Shown here: piece by piece, positions 1-7,167 of the stretch | Position numbering within the stretch: the first letter of the stretch is position 1 | Layout of the letters: every line of letters starts with the position of its first letter | Source: JAPLGZ01 sp038225095 | GTDB taxonomy: Bacteria > Chloroflexota > Anaerolineae > Caldilineales > Caldilineaceae | Assembly (NCBI GenBank): GCA_038225095.1 | Contig: JBBREZ010000215.1 | Span: forward strand, 1-10,912 | Direction of reading: 5' to 3' | DNA: 10,912 bases | Program-made: the position numbers and the translations under genes | The notes under the pieces: generated by a model | Seen by the model: only the letters and a program-made list of their open reading frames with translations | Database searches by the model: none | Told to the model about the DNA's origin: nothing

Positions 1-79
1 ATTTTCGTGTGGCTAGGTGGAAGTGCCTACTTGCTTTTCGGCATATATTTTGTTTCATTTGTTTAACAAGTGGCAGAAT

Positions 80-85
80 AGGAGG
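80..85 (+). promoter_or_regulatory. Shine-Dalgarno site of the HEAT-repeat gene
   Basis: A perfect AGGAGG lies 5 nt before the ATG at 91. This fixes the start of the HEAT-repeat protein. The upstream 80 nt are AT-rich and include TATATT at 44-49, which could be a -10 element, but no convincing -35 hexamer lies at the right distance, so no promoter is called. Confidence 0.8.
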
Positions 86-90
86 CAGTT

Positions 91-621
91 ATGAAAACGA
101 GTGTACTGATTAACCAACTAGGTGTGCGGCATCGAGCAACCGCGGCCTACCGCGAGCTTTTATCACTTGGCTTTGCGGTAGTTCCCGGCGCTTGTGAGGG
201 CCTCCGCCACGAGAATGCTATGGTGCGTCACTATTGCTGCTTGTTCCTGGATCACTTCTTGGTGCCAGAGGCGCTTAAGCCACTACTTGACATGCTGCAT
301 GATCCCGCACCGCACGTGCGGCAGACGGCATTGCACACGCTAGCGTGTGACCGCTGTAAGGAAGGCACCTGCCGCCCAGTTGAAGCTGAGGTTCTGCCAG
401 CAGCACTTCGGCTGTTGAATGAAGATGAAGACGCCAATGTGCGCGCTATGGCGGTTGAAGTAGCAGGTCAGTACGTCCACAAAAATCCGGTAGCGGAACA
501 GGCGCTGGTGAGGGCGCACCACCATGATTCTAGTCCGGCTGTCCGCAAAAAGGCGGGTTGGTATGCACCAGGTGGTACCATTTACCGGCGCACGGCACCA
601 CGTCCTGTCGGTAAAGTATAG
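91..621 (+). CDS. Small HEAT-repeat protein with a cysteine cluster
   Basis: This is a 176-residue soluble protein with no signal peptide or membrane segment. At least three HEAT-type helical hairpins are visible through the recurring pattern of Asp/Pro-x-VR-x-x-Ala: DPAPHVRQTAL at about residues 71-81, DEDANVRAMAV at 112-122 and DSSPAVRKKAG at 146-156, with a weaker earlier one around 40-55 (ENAMVRHYCC). HEAT repeats form an alpha-solenoid and normally act as protein-binding scaffolds, so a partner rather than a reaction is expected. Between repeats sits C86-x2-C89-x4-C94, with further cysteines at 35, 49 and 50, which could bind a metal or be redox-active. The tail from about residue 157 is basic and Gly/Pro-rich and probably unstructured. 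The ATG follows a perfect AGGAGG. The gene is alone and convergent with the minus-strand block. The fold is confident; the function is unknown. Confidence 0.85.
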   Translation: MKTSVLINQLGVRHRATAAYRELLSLGFAVVPGACEGLRHENAMVRHYCCLFLDHFLVPEALKPLLDMLHDPAPHVRQTALHTLACDRCKEGTCRPVEAEVLPAALRLLNEDEDANVRAMAVEVAGQYVHKNPVAEQALVRAHHHDSSPAVRKKAGWYAPGGTIYRRTAPRPVGKV

Positions 622-759
622 CTGACCAAAACTTCTATGGTACTCCACAGATAAGACTGCGCTATAGAGCCATGTAGAACCGTAATCTCATATGGTCTCG
701 CGGCGGCTTTACTCCCGTCGTTTCCGCACGTATTGTAGGCCTAAAATAATAGCTTGTAT

Positions 760-803
760 AACTGGGTCAACAGGACGAAACTGTTGACCCGGTTGTTTTT
801 GTT
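760..803 (+). terminator. Strong rho-independent terminator after the HEAT gene
   Basis: GGGTCAACAG (764-773) pairs perfectly with CTGTTGACCC (781-790) around the 7-nt loop GACGAAA. The stem extends outward by a T-G wobble, C-G and two A-T pairs to 760/794, giving about 14 bp. It is followed by GTTTTTGTT at 795-803. The shape and the U-rich tail fit intrinsic termination of plus-strand transcription. It lies about 140 nt past the HEAT-protein stop, which is far but has no competing gene in between. The opposite strand lacks a T-rich tail on its own exit side, so it should act mainly in the plus direction. Confidence 0.7.
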
Positions 804-1184
804 ATGGGCTGGTGTAACAACGGGTTTCTGAGACGATAGCTATTCGGTATACTGTTGACCCTAATACTTATTAATCACTCACGTTACGCAGTTTGATCGA
901 AAAAGGTGGGACTTGAAGGAATTTACGGTAACTTAGCGAAATTTTGCTGACCAGCATGGACACAAGCTGCGCTTACTTCTGGTTTTCCTTTCGGGTACCC
1001 TCTGGGTGTATCTGCGTCTTTGCGTCAAATGGGCTGTCTGCGTAAGGTTAGTTTTTAATTTTTATCAACGGGTTTACAGGTGTGGCGAACGTGTTTTAAC
1101 CGTTTCTCATAGCAGGCTGCGAATTCTTGCGCGGCCGAAATAACCCAAAACAGATCCATAACCTCTAGTTGATTTCACCTCAAC

Positions 1185-1214
1185 ACAAACCACAGCGTTT
1201 TAGCTGCGGTTTGT
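1185..1214 (-). terminator. Possible terminator hairpin after the glycosyltransferase pair
   Basis: Arms 1185-1196 and 1203-1214 form a 12-position stem with one A-C mismatch (1192/1207) around the loop GTTTTA. It sits about 55 nt beyond the stop of the minus-strand glycosyltransferase, where transcription of that unit should end. The minus-strand RNA after the stem is U-rich only in part (GGUUUGUGUUG), with no clean U run. On the plus strand the exit side is GTTGTTCTATTGGCTTTT, also imperfect. It could serve either direction or be a 3' stabilising hairpin. Confidence 0.4.
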
Positions 1215-1268
1215 TGTTCTATTGGCTTTTGCTTCACAAAAATGGACGGTTATTTTTCTGGAGAACCC

Positions 1269-3356
1269 TTACTTGATTTTCACCTTACCCAGTGAGACCC
1301 CATCGCCCGTAAGCGGCAGATGTTGTCCATTGGTCTGTACTAAGCTAATGGTTAGTCCATAGTCGCCGGACGCTAGGTTAGCCGGGATCTTAATTTTGTA
1401 TTCATCCCAAATGCGCCACCCCTTTTGCCAGTGGTTGGTCGGCAGACTACCTTTGCCGGGCCGGTCGGCATAGCGAACCAGCACACCTGGCTTACCTGCC
1501 ACATCCTTGTTCATGACAGAGATGCAAACTGTCCAATCAGTTGTGGGGACAGACGCTACCTGCCACTGCAATTGCAAATAGAGGTTTTTACCCGGCTGAA
1601 CGCTGGTGGTCCGTAGGTCGTAGCCAAGCAGAGTGATGCCATCGCCCAACGTAACCATCACTGGATGCTGAGGCAGGTGCTGTGGGACACTCTGTGTTGG
1701 GCGCACATAGTATCGCGCGTACAGGTGACCCTGCCAGTCGCGCACTTCCTTTTGCACTGTCGCTGTGGGAAAAAACTCCGTCAAAAGCTGCGCTGTGCGC
1801 CGGTTTTCCCCCTCAATCACGATATATAATTGGGGCTGCATGGTGGACTGGGCCGTCATGGGGAAAATGTGGCGACCATCAAACAGCACCGGTACGGAAT
1901 TCTGGTGCGTTTGTAACGCGAAATCGAGGATTGGGTAATCATAATCGCTCAAGGTCATATAAACTGGTACAGTAGGCGGTAGTTCTGCCACTTGTTGACT
2001 AACTTGCCATAAGCCTACCCGAAAGGTGTTGAACAATTCAGGTTCCGTAGCCCAGCGCCCGAAATAATCCCGCGCCGAGGTTACCCCACCAAGTGCAATG
2101 AGCAGGATGCTCACCCAACCCACCTGCCTAGCCATGACCGACCACCAACGGCTAAGGCTTGGCAGGTGACGCCTTTGGTGCAGCTTGGGCCGCCATTGCC
2201 AAAGATAATCCAAACCGATCGCACAGAGCAACGCGCTCGGGGCGGCCGCCCCGAGCGTGCGGTGAAAATGGGGCGCATGCGAACTGAGCGCCCCTGCCAA
2301 AAGCAAACCGACCAAGCTAATCAAGATAATCGTATAGCCCGGGTGACGCACACGCCACACCGCCAAGCCTAAACCTAGATAAAAAGGGAGAATCTGCCAC
2401 AAACTCATGACCGGCGCACCAGGCAAATTGCGGCGCATATTGAGATCGCCGGTTAGGCCCCACAAACTATACATTTTGACAGTCGCCCAACTGGTTTGCC
2501 AGACCGATACATTGAGATCGGTATTTGCGTTCTCAATCGCCGTCACCTGGCTGAGACGTAGACTGAACTGGTCCAGATGTTGCCAGAAGAACCAGGTTAG
2601 TGGCGCAAAAAGAAGACTGGCGATGCTCACCGTGACCAGCATGCCGAAACCCTGGCGCGAGCGGAGTGCGTCGGTCAGCGCTTGCCATTGTTCTGTCGGC
2701 AACGAGTTCGCTGGCCACTTAACTTTCTGCCATAGCAAAACCAGTGTAACAGGGATCATGAGCAAGGGAATGAGCCAGGCAGCTTGATAGGCGTACATGC
2801 AGGCGGCTAGCAGCACACCGCTGCCGGCAAAAGCCGGCCAGTGGCCGGTGCGCCAACCGCGTAAGAAGAGCCACGTAGCGCCAGCCCAAAGCAGCGGGAC
2901 GAAAATCGGCTCAATGCCCATTCGGCTAAAATGAATATGCCAGCGCATCACCGCTAAGCTCGCGGCAGCGAACAAGGGAAACGCAATTGACAAACGGATG
3001 TCTGACGCTTCTATCTTTTGCAGTTCATGGGCTAAACCATAGAGCGCATATACGCCCAGCACCCCCAAACAAGCCGCAGTGACATGCATGGTGACAGGTC
3101 CAACTTCGCTGCCAAAGAAACGAAATAGGCCAAACATGAAGGCATTGGCATAGGCGTTAAGCACGGGCACGCCAGAGTTGCCCGTCAAGAAAATAGGATG
3201 ATAGGCCGGTTTGGTGAGGATATACCAAGCTTCCAGTCCTTCGTAGGCTTCATCAAAATAAAAGCCGGGCGGTGTCGTCGTGATATGCCAGAAGCGCAAA
3301 AAAATGGCCACTAGTAGAATAGTTACTAAGCTAAGCCAATGAGTCATCCGTCGCAT
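1269..3356 (-). CDS. GT-C fold membrane glycosyltransferase (GT39/PMT-like), copy with intact Asp
   Basis: A 695-residue polytopic inner-membrane protein. The N-terminal half has roughly eleven hydrophobic segments (about residues 7-22, 88-107, 125-140, 145-165, 175-190, 193-209, 237-257, 318-335, 341-357, 366-385, 409-425). The first external loop holds PPGFYFDEAYEG (29-40), with D35-E36 as the acidic pair expected in GT-C enzymes using lipid-phosphate sugar donors. HFSRMGIEPIF (142-152) matches the HxSRxG pattern common in bacterial GT39-type proteins. After the last membrane span come an extracytoplasmic region and a beta-rich domain (about 565-695, with GDGITLLGYD, PTNHWQKGW and DEYKIKIP). 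The substrate and acceptor cannot be told from sequence. The ATG at 3354-3356 is chosen over an in-frame TTG at 3363-3365 because it aligns residue for residue with the paralogue's ATG; neither has a strong ribosome site. It is the second gene of the tandem pair, 161 nt after its paralogue. Confidence 0.85.
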   Translation of the reverse strand: MRRMTHWLSLVTILLVAIFLRFWHITTTPPGFYFDEAYEGLEAWYILTKPAYHPIFLTGNSGVPVLNAYANAFMFGLFRFFGSEVGPVTMHVTAACLGVLGVYALYGLAHELQKIEASDIRLSIAFPLFAAASLAVMRWHIHFSRMGIEPIFVPLLWAGATWLFLRGWRTGHWPAFAGSGVLLAACMYAYQAAWLIPLLMIPVTLVLLWQKVKWPANSLPTEQWQALTDALRSRQGFGMLVTVSIASLLFAPLTWFFWQHLDQFSLRLSQVTAIENANTDLNVSVWQTSWATVKMYSLWGLTGDLNMRRNLPGAPVMSLWQILPFYLGLGLAVWRVRHPGYTIILISLVGLLLAGALSSHAPHFHRTLGAAAPSALLCAIGLDYLWQWRPKLHQRRHLPSLSRWWSVMARQVGWVSILLIALGGVTSARDYFGRWATEPELFNTFRVGLWQVSQQVAELPPTVPVYMTLSDYDYPILDFALQTHQNSVPVLFDGRHIFPMTAQSTMQPQLYIVIEGENRRTAQLLTEFFPTATVQKEVRDWQGHLYARYYVRPTQSVPQHLPQHPVMVTLGDGITLLGYDLRTTSVQPGKNLYLQLQWQVASVPTTDWTVCISVMNKDVAGKPGVLVRYADRPGKGSLPTNHWQKGWRIWDEYKIKIPANLASGDYGLTISLVQTNGQHLPLTGDGVSLGKVKIK

Positions 3357-3517
3357 AAATTTCAATCGCTTTCTTGATTCCCGAGCATTAACAAGCTAAT
3401 CGAGCATAAATTTTTTCTGCCTATCATCACAGCTAGCCTGTGCTTGCTAGATAGCCACGCGTTTGTCCCTGTTTATTCGGCACGCGAAGTAACCCAAGGC
3501 TTTGGACAGAACTTGCT
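3357..3517 (-). promoter_or_regulatory. Leader between the two glycosyltransferases with repeats and hairpins
   Basis: This 161-nt gap is larger than expected inside a tight operon. It contains two direct copies of CGAGCATWAA at 3382-3391 and 3401-3410 (9 of 10 identical, 19-nt period, close to two helical turns). It also holds a hairpin: CACAG 3428-3432 with CTGTG 3438-3442, flanked by CTATC 3421-3425 and GATAG 3450-3454. An alternative pairing CTAGC 3433-3437 with GCTAG 3446-3450 excludes the CACAG/CTGTG stem. In the minus-strand RNA the hairpin is followed by A-rich sequence, so it is not a terminator. The region may hold a separate promoter or an mRNA processing site; no clear -35/-10 pair was found. 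Confidence 0.3.
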
Positions 3518-5599
3518 TTACTCAATTGTTATCATCCCCAGGGGCAAACCTGTCCCATTGCGCGGGAGACGTTCTCCGCTGGTTCTGTATAAACCTATTT
3601 CCAAATTGTATGTCCCAGGCTTCAGATCGGCCGGGAGCTTGATTTGGTATTCATCCAAAATGCGCCACCCCTTTTGCCACTGGTTAGTCGGTAGACTCCC
3701 CGCCCCCGGTTGGCTGTCATACCCGGCTACCACGCGTTTGTGCCCGGCACTGTCCTGGCTCAGCACATGCGTAAAGACAGTCCAGTCGGCGGCCGGTGCA
3801 GCCTGTAACAACCAGTGGAGTTGTAAATATAAGATGCGGCCGGCGCGCAGGCGGGCTGGTTGCACGTCATAGCCCTGGAGGCCAATGCCATCACCGAAGC
3901 TTGCCGCCAGTGTATGTTGAGGCGGACGCTGAGGGGCAGCATTGGCTGGACAGAGGTAAAGGCGTATTACCTCTGCCCCTGGCTTTTCGCGCATTTCTTT
4001 TTGGATTTTTACGGCGGGAAATAGCTCTGGCAAGAGCAGGCGCGTGCGTGTGTCGGCTGGCTCTATAACCATGTATAAGGCTGGCTGCGCGGAAGCTTGT
4101 GCTCTTACAGGAAAAATATGATTGCCATCAAATTGGATCGGCTCAGATTGGTGATGGGTTTCCAACATAAACTTTAGGGTCAGACCATCCATATCATAAG
4201 GTGTGATGTAAATTGGGGTGCCAGGTGGCTGGGCAACAATCTGCTGGCTGATCTCCCAAAGTCCTGTGTTAAATTTGTTATATAAGCCAGGCTGAACCGC
4301 CCAGCGTACAAAATATTCCTGCGCCGAGGTTGCCCCACCTAGCACGAGCAGCAATAGGCTGATCCAGCCGAGTTGACCACGGGCGAACGACCAAGGACTG
4401 CGGCTTGTTAGTGATTGGCGGGCGGTGGCTGCAAACAACGGTCGTATGTCTACAGGCCACTGCCAGAGCCAATCCAATGCAATAGCGCATAATAGGGCTG
4501 TTGGCGCGGCTGCACCGAGCATGCGGCGAAAGTTGGGACCATCTTGACTGAGTGCACCCGGCAGCAACAGACCCAACAAACTGATCAAGACCAAGGCATA
4601 AACCGGGCGGCGTGCTCGCCAGGTGGCAATGCCCAGGCCAACGTAAAAAGGCAGGGCTAACCACACATTCAACAGGGGCATTCGGTCGATGTTGCGGACA
4701 GTATCACGATCGCCAAAATTGCCCAAAATGTTATAACTATTGGCCGTTACCCATAAATTATGCCAAACCGAAGGCTGGGCTGTATGTGCCAGGTTACCGC
4801 CGATCTTCACCTGATTTAGACGCAGCGCCAGCATGTCCAGATGACGCCAAGCATACCAAGCCAACGGCAGCACGACGAAGAGCGCGACCGCGCTCATAAT
4901 CACCAGACCGAAACGTTGCCGGGCGCGTAAAGCGCCAACGCTCGTTTCTTGCTCAAGCAGGTTGGTGCGCTGCCTCAGCAGAAGTAACACGAGGGGAACC
5001 ATCAGAAACGGCATCAGCCAAGCAGCCTGATACGTGTACATTCCCGCCCCCAAGCTAATCCCACTCGCAGCAAAATCAATCCACCGCCCTGTACGCCAGC
5101 CGCGCAATAGCAACCATACTACACTGGCCCACACAAGCGGCACGAAGATCGCCTCAATCCCAATGCGACTAAATTGAATGTGCCAGCGCATCACAGCCAA
5201 CGTCGCAGCTGCGAAAAAGGGGAATGCCGTTGACAGACGGGATGGTGAAGACTCTAGCCTCTGCAATTCACAGGCCAATGCATAAAGCGCCAGCACCCCT
5301 AACACGCCTAAACAGGCTGCCGTTACCCGCATGGCGACCGGCCCCGGTTCACCGCCAAACAGGTGAAATAAGCCAAACATCAACGCAGTTGCATAGGCAT
5401 TGAGCGGCGGTACGCCATTGTTACGCGGCAGAAAAACAGGGTGATAGTTTGGGTTGTTGAGGATATGCCAGGCTTCCAACCCTTCATAGACTTCGGCAAA
5501 GGAAAAGCCAGGGGGTATGCTGGTGATGCGCCAGAGCCGCAAACCGGCCGCGCCGGAGAGAATGGCGCATAAGATAGTCCAACGATGAGTACGTGACAT
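3518..5599 (-). CDS. GT-C fold membrane glycosyltransferase paralogue lacking the loop-1 Asp
   Basis: A 693-residue polytopic membrane protein and clear paralogue of the downstream gene: 64 of the first 100 residues are identical in a gap-free alignment counted by hand, and the similarity runs to the C-terminus (GDGIGLQGYD, PTNQWQKGW, DEYQIKLP). It has the same membrane layout followed by the same extracytoplasmic beta-rich domain (about 563-693). The main oddity is in the first external loop: PPGFSFAEVYEG (29-40) has A35 where the paralogue has D35. The codon is GCC at 5495-5497 against GAT at 3252-3254, so more than one base differs. E36 is kept, as is the HFSRIGIEAIF motif (142-152). Loss of this Asp would normally damage catalysis, so the protein may be inactive, regulatory or altered in donor use. 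The ATG at 5597-5599 is preferred to an upstream TTG at 5618-5620: GGGAAA precedes it, and the paralogues then align from residue 1. It is the first gene of the pair, 170 nt after the kinase stop. Confidence 0.85.
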   Translation of the reverse strand: MSRTHRWTILCAILSGAAGLRLWRITSIPPGFSFAEVYEGLEAWHILNNPNYHPVFLPRNNGVPPLNAYATALMFGLFHLFGGEPGPVAMRVTAACLGVLGVLALYALACELQRLESSPSRLSTAFPFFAAATLAVMRWHIQFSRIGIEAIFVPLVWASVVWLLLRGWRTGRWIDFAASGISLGAGMYTYQAAWLMPFLMVPLVLLLLRQRTNLLEQETSVGALRARQRFGLVIMSAVALFVVLPLAWYAWRHLDMLALRLNQVKIGGNLAHTAQPSVWHNLWVTANSYNILGNFGDRDTVRNIDRMPLLNVWLALPFYVGLGIATWRARRPVYALVLISLLGLLLPGALSQDGPNFRRMLGAAAPTALLCAIALDWLWQWPVDIRPLFAATARQSLTSRSPWSFARGQLGWISLLLLVLGGATSAQEYFVRWAVQPGLYNKFNTGLWEISQQIVAQPPGTPIYITPYDMDGLTLKFMLETHHQSEPIQFDGNHIFPVRAQASAQPALYMVIEPADTRTRLLLPELFPAVKIQKEMREKPGAEVIRLYLCPANAAPQRPPQHTLAASFGDGIGLQGYDVQPARLRAGRILYLQLHWLLQAAPAADWTVFTHVLSQDSAGHKRVVAGYDSQPGAGSLPTNQWQKGWRILDEYQIKLPADLKPGTYNLEIGLYRTSGERLPRNGTGLPLGMITIE

Positions 5600-5664
5600 G
5601 AGCGTTTCCCATTTGCGCAACCTTACAGCAAAAGCGCCGGATCAGACCAGCGCGTATCAACAAC

Positions 5665-5682
5665 AAGTTCGCTATCCTAACC
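5665..5682 (-). promoter_or_regulatory. Candidate shared operator upstream of the glycosyltransferase pair
   Basis: AAGTTCGCTATC followed directly by CTAACC (plus-strand reading) lies 66 nt upstream of the first glycosyltransferase start. The same 12-mer recurs at 7937-7948, with CTAACC 12 nt further on, in the leader upstream of the response regulator. No reliable promoter hexamers were found nearby. The rest of this 170-nt gap holds only a CCTGTACAGG palindrome at 5756-5765, just past the kinase stop, and a small ACCAA/TTGGT hairpin at 5731-5747. Confidence 0.3.
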
Positions 5683-5769
5683 GGTATAGATGAGCTGATG
5701 ATGAAAAGAAAGGTCAGATTTCTTCATCTTACCAATTTGTGCTTGGTCTATTTATCCTGTACAGGTGTA

Positions 5770-7167
5770 TTAGGTATGCACCGAGGAACAGCGTTGTTGC
5801 ACGGGTAAGGTGACAGCAAAGGTCGTGCCATGCTTGGGTGTACTTCGTACAGCGATGTACCCATGATGCATCTGCACAATCCCTTGCGCAATCGCCAACC
5901 CAAGACCAAAACCACCCGTATCACGCGTACGAGCGCTATCGACGCGATAAAAACGCTCAAATAAGTGGGATAGATGTTCAGGGGAAATTCCAATGCCGGT
6001 ATCTGCTACTATGATAACCACTTGCGCACTTTGGGATTCGGCCTGCACTGTTACCTGTCCCCCAGCGGCTGTATAACGGATTGCATTCTCGAGCAGATTG
6101 GCGAAGACCTGGCGCAGACATTCGTCGTCGCCTTCGACTTGCAACTTAGTTTGTGTAGGTAAATGCAAAGACAACTTCACCGCTTGCTGCTCGGCAAGTA
6201 TATTCAACTGGGCCACCAAATCAGTCAATAGATCAGCCAGCGACACTGACGTGAACACCGGCAATTGACGTTGCTCCACCCAGGCCAACATAAGCATCTG
6301 CTCGATCAGGCGCGTCATGCGATCCACGTCGCCTTCCATATCGGCCATCATCGCCAGCAACGTTTTCTGATTGCGTGGCCGAGAACGCCCCAGGCTTAAT
6401 TGCGTCTTGAGCATAGCCAGCGGCGTACGCAATTCATGGGAAACATCGGCGGTCAATTGCCGTTCGCGTTGGAAGGCGCGCTCAAGCCGATCCAGCATGG
6501 CGTTAAACGTATGGGCCAACTGTCCAATCTCATCATCCGGCAAAGCGAGCTGCAAACGCTGGCTGAGATCGGCGGCACTAATCTGGCGGGCCGTTGCTGT
6601 GATCGTCGTCACCGGCGTTAGCGCCCGCCCGGCCAAAAAGAACCCGCCCACCGTGGATAAAAGCAGCACGACCGGGATCGCAATGCCCAGGCTGAGCAGG
6701 ATCTGGCGCGTAAAAACCTGATTGGCATGCAACGACAACGCCAGCACCAATACACCCAAGGGTTGCCCAGCTTCTTGAAAATGCACGACCAAGAGCCGCA
6801 TGGGTACACCATTGGTCAGGGTCAGATCGGCAAACTGATCAAAGCTGGGTAGCGCGGTGGGCACCGGTAAATTGGCCGCCTCGCCTATCGTTTTAACCGT
6901 TTTGCCATCCGGCGTGAGCACCCATACCAGCATACCCTGGCTGTGTAAGGCGGCTACATCCACCGGGTCGAGCGCAAATTGCCCACCGCTTACATCAATG
7001 ACGGCATTTAATTGGGCAGCACTCAGGCGTAGCGTTTCATTCAACTGCCGATTTTGCAAGTCTTGCAGGACAAAGACCAACACGACCGCCAGGATAAACA
7101 GCAAGATCGCTTCCAGCGCCACTGTCCACAGCACGAGACGGGCGCGCAGGCTATGCCACTGGTTCAT
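5770..7167 (-). CDS. HAMP-domain sensor histidine kinase
   Basis: A 465-residue membrane-bound kinase of the class paired with OmpR-type regulators. Order of parts: membrane span at about 11-34; extracytoplasmic sensor region about 35-150 with no recognisable ligand fold; second span at about 155-180; HAMP linker about 181-235; dimerisation/phosphoacceptor helix with DVSHELRTPL (241-250) and H244 as the phosphorylated histidine; catalytic ATPase domain with N box NLLENAIRY (N361), G1 DTGIGI (389-394), F box FERFYR (403-408) and G2 GGFGLGLAI (418-426). All catalytic motifs are present, so it should be active. The sensor is short (about 115 residues). The ATG at 7165-7167 overlaps the last 17 nt of the regulator gene, a sign of translational coupling; an in-frame TTG at 7174-7176 is the alternative. 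What it senses cannot be read from the sequence; the neighbouring FtsX transporter makes an envelope signal plausible. Confidence 0.95.
   Translation of the reverse strand: MNQWHSLRARLVLWTVALEAILLFILAVVLVFVLQDLQNRQLNETLRLSAAQLNAVIDVSGGQFALDPVDVAALHSQGMLVWVLTPDGKTVKTIGEAANLPVPTALPSFDQFADLTLTNGVPMRLLVVHFQEAGQPLGVLVLALSLHANQVFTRQILLSLGIAIPVVLLLSTVGGFFLAGRALTPVTTITATARQISAADLSQRLQLALPDDEIGQLAHTFNAMLDRLERAFQRERQLTADVSHELRTPLAMLKTQLSLGRSRPRNQKTLLAMMADMEGDVDRMTRLIEQMLMLAWVEQRQLPVFTSVSLADLLTDLVAQLNILAEQQAVKLSLHLPTQTKLQVEGDDECLRQVFANLLENAIRYTAAGGQVTVQAESQSAQVVIIVADTGIGISPEHLSHLFERFYRVDSARTRDTGGFGLGLAIAQGIVQMHHGYIAVRSTPKHGTTFAVTLPVQQRCSSVHT

Larger units (their letters stand above)
622..1268. other. 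Gene-free convergent intergenic region
   Basis: These 647 nt lie between the stops of two convergent genes. Apart from two hairpins described separately (760-803 and 1185-1214), I see no coding, tRNA or rRNA signal. Small features include an 11-mer (ACTGTTGACCC) present at 780-790 and again at 851-861, a CAACGGGTTT repeated at 818-827 and 1066-1075, and a stretch near 1005-1030 resembling the 'TCTGCGTCTTTGCGTC' words scattered between genes in many environmental bacterial genomes. None of these supports a gene. Confidence 0.6.

Noticed and set aside
340..648. Minus-strand open frames of 61 and 102 residues over the HEAT gene
   Set aside because: They are antisense to a gene with a perfect ribosome site and clear repeat structure; no motifs or ribosome site of their own.
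956..1045. A 29-codon plus-strand open frame in the gene-free region
   Set aside because: No ribosome-binding site, aromatic- and Cys-rich random-looking peptide, and no sign of conservation that can be judged here.
3354..3365. Upstream TTG starts for the glycosyltransferases (3363-3365, 5618-5620) and the kinase (7174-7176)
   Set aside because: In each case an ATG follows within 3-7 codons. For the glycosyltransferases the ATG starts give an exact residue-1 alignment of the paralogues. The TTG starts lack good ribosome sites.
1425..4899. Several 60-140 residue open frames overlapping the glycosyltransferase genes on both strands
   Set aside because: All are out of frame with, or opposite to, two well-supported membrane proteins whose frames align to each other over their whole length.
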